A stretch of DNA of 64,000 nucleotides from an uncultured Lachnoclostridium sp. (GTDB lineage Bacteria; Bacillota; Clostridia; Lachnospirales; Lachnospiraceae), in assembly GCA_948330435.1 (NCBI GenBank), contig CAOJBY010000001.1, forward strand, positions 195,419-259,418. The letters are read 5' to 3'. The stretch's first letter is position 1; each line of letters opens with the position of its first letter. The notes beneath the pieces are model-generated. The model was not told the DNA's origin. It did not search any database and saw only the letters and a list, made by a program, of their open reading frames with translations. Position numbers and translations under genes: made by a program. Positions 50,623-59,199 of the stretch are shown here, in pieces.

Positions 50623-50854
50623 AGAAAAACGTCTGCAAATCCATTTGCTTTGCCTGCTCTAATAGAAACTTGTAACGCTTCTGAACAGAATAGATTTCAT
50701 AAGTATAACAGTCGATGAGATCGGGATCCACCACTGTTTCAAAATTGGCATAAGCGGTATCCAGTGCATTTTTGGTTGAATGAAGATCCTCCAAGAGCTG
50801 TCGTCTGGTAAAGGAATCCTCCGGCGGAGCCGGTTCTTTTCGTAAAAGCCCCAT
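50621..50854 (-). CDS. DUF2508 (YaaL-like) protein
   Basis: The 77-aa helical protein carries LLEDLHSTKNALDTAYANFE and DLIDCYTYEIYSVQKRYKFL, matching DUF2508, whose Bacillus member YaaL lies next to bofA. There is no signal or membrane segment. Here it is divergent from bofA rather than upstream of it on the same strand. Function unknown; the partner gene suggests a link with sporulation. Confidence 0.85.
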   Translation of the reverse strand: MGLLRKEPAPPEDSFTRRQLLEDLHSTKNALDTAYANFETVVDPDLIDCYTYEIYSVQKRYKFLLEQAKQMDLQTFF

Positions 50855-50991
50855 ACTGCAATCCCCACTTTCCGTAATAGGTATTTGTGTTGTACTAAAA
50901 GTATAGGCAAAACATATGGTATTTATACTAAAAAATAGAATATATTGGATCGATTGCCCATATAATAGTAAAAAATGTTTAGGACAACAAC

Positions 50992-51183
50992 ATGAAAGTA
51001 TTAAATTTTCTTCTTCGTATGGTATTTGGTGCTATTGGAATACAGATTATCAATATGGTTTTTATTTCTCAAAATATTGCCATATTTGTCGGATTAAATG
51101 CATTAACCCTTTTGACAGTAGGAACCCTTGGAATCAGCGGGCTTGGGCTGCTTTATGGCATTGCGGCCTTTGGAATTTTGTGA
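50992..51183 (+). CDS. bofA: BofA, pro-sigma-K processing inhibitor family
   Basis: The 63-aa protein is hydrophobic throughout, with GLNALTLLTVGTLGISGLGLLYGI, the BofA signature. In Bacillus BofA holds SpoIVFB inactive with SpoIVFA in the outer forespore membrane. It is shorter than Bacillus BofA (about 87 aa), lacking the N-terminal helix, as is usual in Clostridia. A modest SD (AGGA, spacing 8) precedes ATG 50992. SpoIVFA and SpoIVFB are not in the window. The Tad operon begins ~160 bp downstream. Confidence 0.8.
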   Translation: MKVLNFLLRMVFGAIGIQIINMVFISQNIAIFVGLNALTLLTVGTLGISGLGLLYGIAAFGIL

Positions 51184-51194
51184 AATTTTTACAA

Positions 51195-51223
51195 TTTACA
51201 AAAAAGAAAAAGACGTCTATAAT
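51195..51223 (+). promoter_or_regulatory. Promoter of the Tad pilus operon
   Basis: TTTACA (51195-51200), 17-bp spacer, TATAAT (51218-51223). A leader of about 110 nt precedes the first gene. Confidence 0.85.
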
Positions 51224-51282
51224 CTAAACACGATCGATTATAATCTTTCTGGCTGGGCCAACAGTAGCATAGCCCATATCTT

Positions 51283-51299
51283 TGGTTTGAATCAAACCA
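51283..51299. promoter_or_regulatory. Palindrome in the Tad operon leader
   Basis: TGGTTTGAATCAAACCA is a perfect 17-nt palindrome in the 5' leader. It is a candidate repressor site or an RNA hairpin. Confidence 0.5.
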
Positions 51300-51340
51300 T
51301 ATTTCCGAATTGAATCATTAAGATAGAAGGAGGTGTCAGT

Positions 51341-51469
51341 TTGACGTTTGTACTACAATTTCTGCGGAAAAACCCGGGAGTTCTTTTGCTGACCATGTTT
51401 TTTCTGGAGATTCAGATGGTTGTCTGCTTATTTACCGGAGTAATACTCTTACAAGGAGGGATTCGGTGA
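51341..51469 (+). CDS. 42-aa membrane protein, first gene of the Tad operon
   Basis: TTG 51341 opens a 42-codon frame (MTFVLQFLRKNPGVLLLTMF, then FLEIQMVVCLFTGVILLQGG and two more residues). GGAGGTG lies 6 nt before it, an excellent SD. The protein is one or two membrane helices with a central Glu. Its stop overlaps the next start (GTGA), so it is translationally coupled to the TadZ-like gene. It may be an assembly accessory; I know no named family. Confidence 0.75.
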   Translation: MTFVLQFLRKNPGVLLLTMFFLEIQMVVCLFTGVILLQGGIR

Positions 51470-52431
51470 GAAGAAAACAGATAGCGATTTGCGATGAAGA
51501 GCCGGAATACACACGACGGTTTGCGGAGTATGCCAACCGATATCGGGACCCATTGTTTATAGTTCATGGCTATACAGATGTACAGGAACTTGTAAAAGAC
51601 ATAAAGGATCATCCGGCAGATATTATTCTTCTTTCCAAGAAGCTTTCAAGAGAAATTAAAGGAAAGGAGCAGACGGGGCAGATTATTTACCTTACTGAGG
51701 AGGAATACCAGGAGGAATCAGGCTATCCTGTGATCTATAAGTATCAGTCGTGCCCCCGGATTTTGCGGCAGGCTTATTCCGCCTATGCAACGCAGGCATC
51801 TGTAAGCCTTGGAACGGCTCTGCGGTTTAGAGAGATGAAACGCATAGGTGTTTTTTCACCGGTGGGACGAACAGGGAAGACTAGTTTCGCCCTGGCTTTT
51901 GGAAAAGAACTTGCAAAACAATGTAAGACCCTTTATCTCAATATGGAAGAGTTTTCAGGCTTTGAGTTGCTTTATCCACGAGAAGATAACTGGACCTTAT
52001 CAGAACTTATATATTTTATGAAACAGGGAAAAAATGCTTTCGCCTGTAAGTTGGAAAGCATGATAGGCCAGATTGGGGGCCTGGACTATATTCCACCAGT
52101 CAAATCACCCATAGAACTAAAAATGATCGGAAAAGAGGACTGGGAGGAACTTCTTCGGATATTGGAAAAGGAGAGCCGGTATGAGTTTGTGATTCTGGAT
52201 TTGGGCTGTGGAGTGGAGGGAATATTTGATTTGTTGGAACAGTGTGACAAAATTTACATGCCCTTTGGTATGGACGAGACGGCTCAGGCGAAGTTTTGGC
52301 AGTATAGGGAAACTCTGAAGCTTTTGGAAATGGAGGAAATTTTGGAGAAAACGGAAAAAGTAACCTTTTCTCAGACGGGCAAGATAGAGGAATATGCCCA
52401 AGCGGAAGGAAGAAGGTGGGGGAGAGTATGA
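51466..52431 (+). CDS. TadZ/CpaE-like ATPase
   Basis: The 321-aa protein has a receiver-like N-terminal half (KQIAICDEEPEYTRRFAEYA, DIILLSKKL) and a MinD/ParA-like ATPase half. The P-loop region is FSPVGRTGKTSFALAFG, missing the usual KGG, and Walker B is FVILDLGCG. TadZ proteins position the Tad pilus machine at cell poles. GTG 51466 overlaps the stop of the small gene before, and its own stop overlaps the next start (ATGA). Its divergence from canonical TadZ is typical of Clostridia. Confidence 0.82.
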   Translation: MRRKQIAICDEEPEYTRRFAEYANRYRDPLFIVHGYTDVQELVKDIKDHPADIILLSKKLSREIKGKEQTGQIIYLTEEEYQEESGYPVIYKYQSCPRILRQAYSAYATQASVSLGTALRFREMKRIGVFSPVGRTGKTSFALAFGKELAKQCKTLYLNMEEFSGFELLYPREDNWTLSELIYFMKQGKNAFACKLESMIGQIGGLDYIPPVKSPIELKMIGKEDWEELLRILEKESRYEFVILDLGCGVEGIFDLLEQCDKIYMPFGMDETAQAKFWQYRETLKLLEMEEILEKTEKVTFSQTGKIEEYAQAEGRRWGRV

Positions 52432-53666
52432 AAAGAAACTGGGAGAAAATGCGGACAGAGCTTCAGGAACAGATACAAAGACAAATGGATCTCTCCCGAG
52501 AACTTACAGACGAGGAGGTCTGGGAAGTAATTATGCGGGAGATCCTGAATTTTAGCAGCCGGAATTATCTGCTGCTAGAGGAAAAGCTGCGGATGCAAAA
52601 AGAACTTTTTAATGGGATACGAAGATTGGACTTACTCCAGGAACTGATTGAGGATCCGTGTGTTACGGAAGTTATGGTAAATGGTCCGGAAGATATTTTC
52701 GTGGAAAAGGATGGACAGCTCTTTCGGTGGGACAAGCAATTTCCCTCAAAACAAAAACTGGAGGATGTAATTCAGCAGATAGTAAGTTTTTGTAACCGCA
52801 ATATTTCCAAGACAAATCCCATTGCGGATGCCAGATTGACGGATGGATCCAGGGTAAATATTGTATTAGATCCGATAGCACTGGATGGGCCGGTGATTAC
52901 CATTCGAAGATTTCCGAAAGAACCGATTCGGATTGCCCGGTTAATTGAGTGGGGATCCGTAACCTATGAGGCGGCTGAATTTTTAAGAGAGGCGGTAGTG
53001 GCGGGATACAACATCTTTGTAAGCGGTGGAACCGGCTCGGGAAAAACAACTTTCCTAAATGCTCTTTCAGAATTTATTCCGCAAAGTGAGCGAATTATTA
53101 CCATAGAAGATAATGCGGAACTTCAGCTTGTGACAGCTGAGAATCTGGTGAGATTAGAAGCCAGGAATGCGAATCTGGAAGGGGAACATGAGATAACTAT
53201 ACGAGACTTGATTCGTACAGCTCTCCGAATGCGGCCCAATCGTATTATCGTAGGAGAAGTCCGTGGTGCCGAAGCTATTGACATGCTCCAGGCCATGAAC
53301 ACCGGGCATGACGGTTCATTAAGCACTGGACATGCCAATAGTCCAAAAGATATGTTAAGTCGGCTGGAGACTATGGTATTGATGGGGATGGAACTGCCTT
53401 TGACCGCCATACGCAGGCAGATAGCTTCCGGAGTGGATCTCATCGTACATTTGGGACGGCAGAGGGATGGAAGCAGACGGGTTCTGGAGATCGTGGAACT
53501 TGACAATATGTCAGAAGGGGAGATTCTTCTACATTCCCTGTTTGCTTTTAAGGAGGAGGATAATTCCGGACAACAGGTTTGTGGAAGCTTAAAGAGACAG
53601 GATGAACTGCGGCATAGAGATAAAATGAGAGCTGCGGGAATTGGGAGGGAAGCGGGTGGACTATAG
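52428..53666 (+). CDS. TadA/CpaF secretion ATPase
   Basis: The 412-aa type II/IV secretion ATPase has Walker A GGTGSGKTTFLN, the Asp box and Walker B in RPNRIIVGEVRGAEAIDML, and the His box GHDGSLSTGHANSP. It powers pilus extension and retraction as a hexamer under the membrane. ATG 52428 overlaps the tadZ stop (ATGA) and has GGGGGAG upstream; its end overlaps the tadB start. It is the best-conserved gene of the locus. I leave the gene symbol blank to avoid confusion with the tRNA deaminase tadA. Confidence 0.93.
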   Translation: MKRNWEKMRTELQEQIQRQMDLSRELTDEEVWEVIMREILNFSSRNYLLLEEKLRMQKELFNGIRRLDLLQELIEDPCVTEVMVNGPEDIFVEKDGQLFRWDKQFPSKQKLEDVIQQIVSFCNRNISKTNPIADARLTDGSRVNIVLDPIALDGPVITIRRFPKEPIRIARLIEWGSVTYEAAEFLREAVVAGYNIFVSGGTGSGKTTFLNALSEFIPQSERIITIEDNAELQLVTAENLVRLEARNANLEGEHEITIRDLIRTALRMRPNRIIVGEVRGAEAIDMLQAMNTGHDGSLSTGHANSPKDMLSRLETMVLMGMELPLTAIRRQIASGVDLIVHLGRQRDGSRRVLEIVELDNMSEGEILLHSLFAFKEEDNSGQQVCGSLKRQDELRHRDKMRAAGIGREAGGL

Positions 53667-54393
53667 GAAGTATTATCCAAATAGGACAGAAAGAATTATG
53701 TTTGCCATAGAAGCGGCAACATTGACGGGCATGATTTCTGTGTGTTTTTATAATTCGCTCTGGGCATCTTTGGCATTTCCCGTAGTTCTTCTGTGGCTAC
53801 ACAGGGAAAAGGGGCAGGTATTGGGGGAAAAACGAAGAAAAGAATTAAAGCTACAGTTTAAGGATGCCATTCAGGCAATTGCCGGGGCTTTGGCGGCAGG
53901 ATATTCCACAGAAAATGCGTTTCGGGAAGCAAAGAAAGATTTACAGCTTATCTATGCAGGGAATACAGACATTGTGCAGGAACTTTCCGCTATGGAACGA
54001 AAGTTGGATGCAAACCAGACAATAGAAGCGGCTGTGGAGGACTTTGCAAAACGGAGTGGGCTTATGGAAGCGGAAACATTTTCGGAAGTCTTTGCCATAG
54101 GAAAGCGAAGCGGTGGAGACTTGATCGGTATTATGCAAGATACGGCTGAGACAATTGTGCAACTTGTAGAGACGGAGCGTCGGGCATCCATGGCACTTGC
54201 ATCCAGAAAATATGAACAGAAAGTAATGAATCTAATTCCCTTTGCCATGATTCTGTACCTGAGAATTGGCTGTCCGGGATTTTTGGATCCTCTATATGGA
54301 AATCCGGTGGGAGTTTGTGTGATGACAGCCAGCCTGGGACTTTATCTTTTGGCCTGGTATATGGGGAAACGTCTGCTGAATATAGAGGTGTAG
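53656..54393 (+). CDS. tadB: TadB-like inner-membrane platform protein
   Basis: The 245-aa T2SSF-domain membrane protein begins with a membrane segment pair (residues ~15-50), then a cytoplasmic domain with KDAIQAIAGALAAGYSTENAFREA and FAIGKRSGGDLIGIMQDTAE, and two C-terminal helices. It is the platform protein that couples the ATPase to pilus subunits. GTG 53656 has GGGAGG 7 nt upstream and overlaps the tadA stop; an in-frame TTG at 53641 is less likely. The next gene begins 5 bp after its stop. Confidence 0.88.
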   Translation: MDYRKYYPNRTERIMFAIEAATLTGMISVCFYNSLWASLAFPVVLLWLHREKGQVLGEKRRKELKLQFKDAIQAIAGALAAGYSTENAFREAKKDLQLIYAGNTDIVQELSAMERKLDANQTIEAAVEDFAKRSGLMEAETFSEVFAIGKRSGGDLIGIMQDTAETIVQLVETERRASMALASRKYEQKVMNLIPFAMILYLRIGCPGFLDPLYGNPVGVCVMTASLGLYLLAWYMGKRLLNIEV

Positions 54394-54398
54394 GAAAA

Positions 54399-55736
54399 GT
54401 GAAGCTAAATAGACTTATTGTAAAGAAATTAAAAGGCCGTTTTCCGGGACGGGAGGCTGTGAGGGAGAACCTGAAACTGTTATATGCCGGAACGGACGGT
54501 TCCAAAGAGGAGGAACTCTATTATATTGAAAAAGTCAACTTGCTTCTGAAGGTGCTGGCGGCGGGGCTATGTATGGTGTTTCTGGCGGAAATGATGGCTC
54601 TTGTAAACCGCAACTTGATAGATGGATATTTTTTACCTCGGAAAGAACGTGTTTATCGACAGGAACTGCGTGTGATATGGGAAGATGGAGACCCGGAGGA
54701 CATGATCATCCAAGTGGAGCCTCAGAGGCTGTCAGGGGTGGAGAGCCGGAAAGCTCTGGAACAAGCAGTAGAGCAGATGGAGACATATATTTTAGGAGAG
54801 AATGTCTCCTTGGAGGAGGTGCGTCATGATCTGAAACTCATTCGTCAGGTTGAAGGATTACCTATAAGGGTAGAGTGGAAACTTGATTCTTATGAGGTTC
54901 TGAATTTAGATGGCACCATACGTCCGGAGAACCTTAAGGAAGAGGGAAGTATCGTAGAACTGACAGGCCTGCTGGAATGTAATGGGGAGACGGCGGTTTA
55001 CCATGCTTTTGCGAAAGTATTGCCCCCCGTATTAAGTTCAAATGAAAAATTTATGGAGGAACTTTCGGGAAAGCTTGAGGAACTACAGGAAAAGCACAGG
55101 GAAGAAGAGCAGAAAGAACTTCCGGCACAGGTAAGCGGAAAAAATCTTATCTGGAAAGAGAAAAGGTCTACAGTTCCAATGGCGTTCGCATTTCTTACTC
55201 TGATGTGCATGCTGGCCCTCTACGGGGCAAAAGATCGGGAACTGGTGCAGAAGACAAAAGAACGGGAACAACAGATGTGCAAAGACTATGCACAGATTGT
55301 GAGTAAGCTGGTGTTGCTCATGGGGGCAGGTGCAGCAGTACGCACGGCATGGGAAATAATAGTGTGGGATTATCAGAAAAGACGAGAGGGCGAGGAGCAG
55401 ACTTTACGCTATGCATATGAAGAGATGGCATTGACTTATAGGGAAATGCAAAATGGAATTGCAGAAATAAAGGCATATGAGAACTTTGGACTTCGCTGTC
55501 GAATTCCTTGCTACCTGAAGCTGTCGGTATTGCTGGAACAAAATTTAAGGAAAGGAAATCATGGGTTGACAAAGCTTCTGAAAGGAGAAGTACAGGAGGC
55601 ATTTGAACAGCGTAAAGAGCTGGCGGTACGGGTGGGCGAAGAAGCGTCTACACGTATGCTGTTTCCTATGATTTTGATGCTGGTGGTAGTAATGATTCTA
55701 ATACTGGTTCCGGCAGGCATGTCTATGCAGATGTAG
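54399..55736 (+). CDS. TadC-like platform membrane protein
   Basis: The 445-aa protein starts with a short soluble segment, then a membrane helix (~50-68), a long periplasm-like or cytoplasmic insert rich in Glu/Lys (~75-245), and C-terminal helices ending in RMLFPMILMLVVVMILILVP, the usual TadC ending. The T2SSF-like part includes LAVRVGEEAST and the ENFGLRCRIPCYLKLS region. The insert makes it longer than typical TadC (about 300 aa). GTG 54399 is chosen; an earlier in-frame start would overlap tadB. No symbol given because of the unusual insert. Confidence 0.8.
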   Translation: MKLNRLIVKKLKGRFPGREAVRENLKLLYAGTDGSKEEELYYIEKVNLLLKVLAAGLCMVFLAEMMALVNRNLIDGYFLPRKERVYRQELRVIWEDGDPEDMIIQVEPQRLSGVESRKALEQAVEQMETYILGENVSLEEVRHDLKLIRQVEGLPIRVEWKLDSYEVLNLDGTIRPENLKEEGSIVELTGLLECNGETAVYHAFAKVLPPVLSSNEKFMEELSGKLEELQEKHREEEQKELPAQVSGKNLIWKEKRSTVPMAFAFLTLMCMLALYGAKDRELVQKTKEREQQMCKDYAQIVSKLVLLMGAGAAVRTAWEIIVWDYQKRREGEEQTLRYAYEEMALTYREMQNGIAEIKAYENFGLRCRIPCYLKLSVLLEQNLRKGNHGLTKLLKGEVQEAFEQRKELAVRVGEEASTRMLFPMILMLVVVMILILVPAGMSMQM

Positions 55737-55795
55737 CATCAGACCGCCGAAAAGGATATTGTTGTGTGCAACTATAACATAGAAAGGAAAAGAAA

Positions 55796-55966
55796 ATGAA
55801 AAATTTATGGTATCAATTTTGGAAAGAGGAAGACGGAATAGGTGTAGTGGAGATGATATTGATCCTGGTGGTGCTAATTGGTCTTGTAATTATATTTAAG
55901 AGCCAGCTCACATCTTTGGTTAATGATATCTTTGACAAGATTACAAGCCAGAGTGGAACGATCTAA
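55796..55966 (+). CDS. Flp-type type IVb pilin
   Basis: The 56-aa protein is the pilin of the operon: leader MKNLWYQFWKEEDG, then mature IGVVEMILILVVLIGLVIIF, with Gly14 before cleavage and Glu at mature position 5, as prepilin processing requires, and a short hydrophilic tail. SD AAAGGAAAAG precedes ATG 55796. It lies 59 bp after the TadC-like gene. It would be cleaved by the prepilin peptidase at 58351 and polymerised into a thin adhesive pilus. Confidence 0.88.
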   Translation: MKNLWYQFWKEEDGIGVVEMILILVVLIGLVIIFKSQLTSLVNDIFDKITSQSGTI

Positions 55967-55971
55967 AGGAA

Positions 55972-57363
55972 ATGAAAAGGGGAAATATTACAGTTTTTTT
56001 AAGCTTGATGCTGGCGGTTCTGCTGTTCTTCTTTCAGGTCTGCTTTCAGGCAGCCCGCCTGGCTTTTTTGCGAAGTCAAACACAGGAAGCATTGGAACTT
56101 GCAGAGTACTCTATCCTTTCTGAATATCATCGGGAATTATTTGAATGCTATGGCCTTATCTATGTGGATCTGGGATATGGAAGCGGTCAGGAAGACACAG
56201 AGTATCTGGAACAAAGGCTTAGAGGTTTTGTTCATGAAAATCTTCCGGAAGGCAGTGTGAAAGCCCTGGAGGCCTGGGATTTTGCCCGGGCTTCCGATGA
56301 GAGTGGAATGGCCTACTATGAGCAGGCCGTATCCAGTATGAAACAAAAGACAGGTACATCACTTTTGCAGCGACTGAATTCCAATGAAGAGTTGGGCCAG
56401 CAGGCACAGGAATATAGTGAGGAATATGAGAAGACAAAGGAGCGAGAGCAGAACAATCTGGAAGAGTTGCGAAGACGCAGAGAAGAAGAGGAGCAGGTTC
56501 ATACACCGGATCCGGTGCCATCTGTAAATACATTAAAGGATGGGAGCCGTTTGCACCTGTTTCTTCCGGAAACGGGCAGTGTATCCGGGAAAAAAGTGGA
56601 TTTAAAAGGTGTGCCCTCCCGGCGAAATTGTCTGATCGGAAGTGGGGCAAGAGGGATTCATAAAGGAAATGCGGGAAATGATCTGTTTTTCCATGGATAT
56701 TTGCTTGAAAATTTAACAAATGCAGTGGACTTCCTGACAACGGATAAGGAAGAAGGGCAATGGCTGGATTATCAGGTGGAGTACCTGATAGGAGGAAAGG
56801 ATACAGATATTGCCAATTTGGAAGCTGTGTGTGGGAGGATTCTGACCATACGAGAGGGAATGAACTATGCTTATCTTCAAACAGATTCAGTAAAAAAAGC
56901 AGAATGCGAAGCCCTGGCTATTGCATTGGTGGGGGCCACTATGATTCCTGGTCTGGTAGAAGCGGTAAAGCAGATGCTTCTTTTGGGGTGGGCCTTTGGG
57001 GAAAGCGTGGCAGATGTTCGCACCCTTTTAAGCGGAAAAAGATGTGCTTTTTGGAAAGGGGACGGTACATGGAGAACTTCTCTTGAAGGTGCCCTGAATC
57101 TCCAAAATTCTGTTTCCGAATTTGATAAGGAAGAGGATTCCGGAGGGCTTTCCTACGAGGACTACCTGGGAATGCTGTTGGTTACTATGGGACGGGGGAC
57201 AAAGACTATGAGAAGCCTTGACGTGATAGAGGGTGTGATAAGACGGATTCCTGGTTGTGGAGGATTCTATGTAGATCAGTGCACAGATTGGTTTCGAGTT
57301 CGCATTGTCATTTCTAATGGACGGGAATGGGCAGCGGATCGGACGTTTTGCTATGAGTGGTAG
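55972..57363 (+). CDS. DUF5702 pilus-associated protein
   Basis: The 463-aa protein begins MKRGNITVFLSLMLAVLLFFFQVCFQAARL, a TadE-like or prepilin-like membrane N-terminus. It then has a long extracellular part with a Glu-rich coiled coil (~155-190) and an alpha/beta domain (LIGSGARGIHKGNAGNDLFFHGYLLENL, KDTDIANLEAVCGRILTIREG). This fits DUF5702, found in clostridial Tad loci. Start ATG 55972 lies 5 bp after the pilin stop, with AAAGGA as SD. It may be a minor or tip pilin; not proven. Confidence 0.8.
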   Translation: MKRGNITVFLSLMLAVLLFFFQVCFQAARLAFLRSQTQEALELAEYSILSEYHRELFECYGLIYVDLGYGSGQEDTEYLEQRLRGFVHENLPEGSVKALEAWDFARASDESGMAYYEQAVSSMKQKTGTSLLQRLNSNEELGQQAQEYSEEYEKTKEREQNNLEELRRRREEEEQVHTPDPVPSVNTLKDGSRLHLFLPETGSVSGKKVDLKGVPSRRNCLIGSGARGIHKGNAGNDLFFHGYLLENLTNAVDFLTTDKEEGQWLDYQVEYLIGGKDTDIANLEAVCGRILTIREGMNYAYLQTDSVKKAECEALAIALVGATMIPGLVEAVKQMLLLGWAFGESVADVRTLLSGKRCAFWKGDGTWRTSLEGALNLQNSVSEFDKEEDSGGLSYEDYLGMLLVTMGRGTKTMRSLDVIEGVIRRIPGCGGFYVDQCTDWFRVRIVISNGREWAADRTFCYEW

Positions 57364-57410
57364 TTATGTAAATTGAGGATAAATATGTGTAATAAGGAAA
57401 GAGGTGTACC

Positions 57411-58307
57411 ATGATGTTCTTTTGCTGGAAAGAGTCTTTAAAAAAAAGGAAAGCTCTCCAGGCAGTTGCAAATGATTGTTCCGGTAGTTCAACGGATTCT
57501 AAAGGTCAAGTTCATATTTCTTCCCGCAAAAGAATATCATGGTACACCTCTCAAATAGCCGGGAGCATGACTGTGGAGGCAGCCCTGGTATTTCCTGTGT
57601 TTCTTTTTGGACTAACGGCCCTTTTATACCTGTTTGTACTTCTGAGAGTACAGACGGAGATTGGGCGAGCACTTACGAATGCGGGCAGAGAGCTGGCACA
57701 GGATGCGGGAACAATGGAGGGAATGGAAAGTTCTTTGATTTCAGGAGTCAGAGGCAGTCAAAAAGTAAGGGAATACATGAGTGACCGTTCCGGCGTGGAA
57801 ATCATAAAGCAGGGAGTGAACGGAATTTCTTTAACAGGAAGCACATGGAATAGAGAGGATTCCATGTTAGCCCTTAGGGCATCCTATCAGGTGATTCTGC
57901 CACCGGGAATCCCCTGGTTTCATCCTATCTGCGTTACGCAGACAAAAATAGTGCGGGGATGGACGGGATTTGGAAAAAGGCAGCCCTTTTTAAGCGATCA
58001 GGGAGAAGAAGTGGTTTATGTGACAGATTATGGAACTGTGTATCACCGCAGATTGAATTGCAGGCACCTGAAGCTTTCTATCCGGCAGACAAGCATTACA
58101 CAGGTAGGAGGCTTACGCAATGAAAGCGGTGGAAAATATACACCCTGCGAACGATGCCGGAAAAGCGAAAGCCAGTTGGTTTATATTACTGGTGATGGGA
58201 ACCGATATCATGAATCCCTAAACTGTCCGGGGCTGGTACGGGGAATTCATACGGTACGGCTCTCAGATATTGGGGGATTACCGCCCTGTTCCGTATGTGG
58301 AAAATAG
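57411..58307 (+). CDS. TadE-like protein with two C-terminal Cys-rich modules
   Basis: The 298-aa protein has a ~45-residue N-terminal extension before the TadE motif (AGSMTVEAALVFPVFLFGLT), a pseudopilin-like membrane helix, and a central domain. From residue 201 there are two related modules: YVTDYGTVYHRRLNC with CERC (~201-250), and YITGDGNRYHESLNC with CSVC (~256-298). Each has the pattern YxT..G..YH..LNC, then GGL and CxxC, so each may bind a metal. The module pair is not a normal TadE feature. SD GAGGTG precedes ATG 57411. See findings. Confidence 0.82.
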   Translation: MMFFCWKESLKKRKALQAVANDCSGSSTDSKGQVHISSRKRISWYTSQIAGSMTVEAALVFPVFLFGLTALLYLFVLLRVQTEIGRALTNAGRELAQDAGTMEGMESSLISGVRGSQKVREYMSDRSGVEIIKQGVNGISLTGSTWNREDSMLALRASYQVILPPGIPWFHPICVTQTKIVRGWTGFGKRQPFLSDQGEEVVYVTDYGTVYHRRLNCRHLKLSIRQTSITQVGGLRNESGGKYTPCERCRKSESQLVYITGDGNRYHESLNCPGLVRGIHTVRLSDIGGLPPCSVCGK

Positions 58308-58350
58308 GAAACTTGAGGATGGTGAAACAAATGCGTCAGATGGAGGAGAG

Positions 58351-58776
58351 ATGGAAGAAAAGATAGTAAAAAGCCTGGTTCTTTTGATGTTGTTAATAAA
58401 TGGCCTGTTGGATTGGAAAAAAGGAGAGATAAGTCTTTTTAGCCTGGTGGGATTTGGAGTCCTGGGAATAGGCCTGAACCTCTGGCTGAAATATCAGAGT
58501 CTGGTGGAGGTGATTGGCGGTATGGGAATTGGAATTATATTGCTGGCAACAGCATTTTTTACACGGGAAGCTATTGGCTTTGGTGATGGTTTGTTAATCT
58601 GTGTTAGCGGAATTTATCTTGGGCTTTGGAGAAATTTGGGATTACTGATTTTGGGGGCAGTTTGCTGTGGAATGATCTTGGGCATTGGCATACTGGCGGG
58701 CAGATTAAAAATGGCAGACAGGGTTCCGTTTGTTCCGTTTTTATTGTTTGCATTTATAGGGAGGATGATTTTTTGA
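58351..58776 (+). CDS. Prepilin peptidase, TadV/CpaA type (A24)
   Basis: The 141-aa membrane aspartic protease has the two catalytic Asp: Asp in LLDWKKGEI near residue 18 and Asp in AIGFGDGLL (GxGD) near 81. It lacks the N-terminal methyltransferase domain, as is normal for Tad systems. ATG 58351 is chosen with GGAGGAG immediately upstream; in-frame codons further upstream lack an SD. It cleaves the Flp prepilin and perhaps the TadE-like proteins. The next gene's TTG start overlaps its stop (TTGA). Confidence 0.88.
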   Translation: MEEKIVKSLVLLMLLINGLLDWKKGEISLFSLVGFGVLGIGLNLWLKYQSLVEVIGGMGIGIILLATAFFTREAIGFGDGLLICVSGIYLGLWRNLGLLILGAVCCGMILGIGILAGRLKMADRVPFVPFLLFAFIGRMIF

Positions 58777-59198
58777 AGAAAAGATTACAAAAAGGAAGTT
58801 TTACTGTAGAGGCGTCGATGCTATTACCATTTTTGATTTTTATTATTTTTGCATTTTTCTGTTTGTGTCTGTATCTTCATGACAGAAGTGTATTGTCTTC
58901 CTGTGCGGCAGAACTGGCGGGAAAGGGTGCGGCGGAAAAATATCGAAGTGAAAAGGAATTGGAGTCATGGCTTCAGGGGCAGGCGGTGGGATTGGCAAAG
59001 GGAAAACTTCTTTGCCTGCGAGATTTGAAAGCTTCTGTGAAAGTTACTCGGAAAATAGTCATGGTGAATTATACAGGCAGTACCAGTCTTTTGGGAGGCT
59101 TGAAAGTGAAAGAAGAAGAACAGGCGGTTCGCTTAAACCCCACAGTAAGGCTTCGAAGTCACCGGGAAATAAAAAGGATAGGGGTAAAGGAGGTGTGA
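58773..59198 (+). CDS. TadE-like pseudopilin
   Basis: The 141-aa protein has a basic start (MKKRLQKGSFTVEASMLLPFL), the TadE motif FTVEASMLLPFLIFI, one membrane helix (~18-42), and an outer domain. Like TadE/TadF it is probably processed and part of pilus assembly. TTG 58773 overlaps the peptidase stop and has GGGAGGA upstream; a much longer in-frame extension into the peptidase gene is not credible. It ends one base before the FHA gene start. Confidence 0.83.
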   Translation: MKKRLQKGSFTVEASMLLPFLIFIIFAFFCLCLYLHDRSVLSSCAAELAGKGAAEKYRSEKELESWLQGQAVGLAKGKLLCLRDLKASVKVTRKIVMVNYTGSTSLLGGLKVKEEEQAVRLNPTVRLRSHREIKRIGVKEV

Positions 59199-59199
59199 T

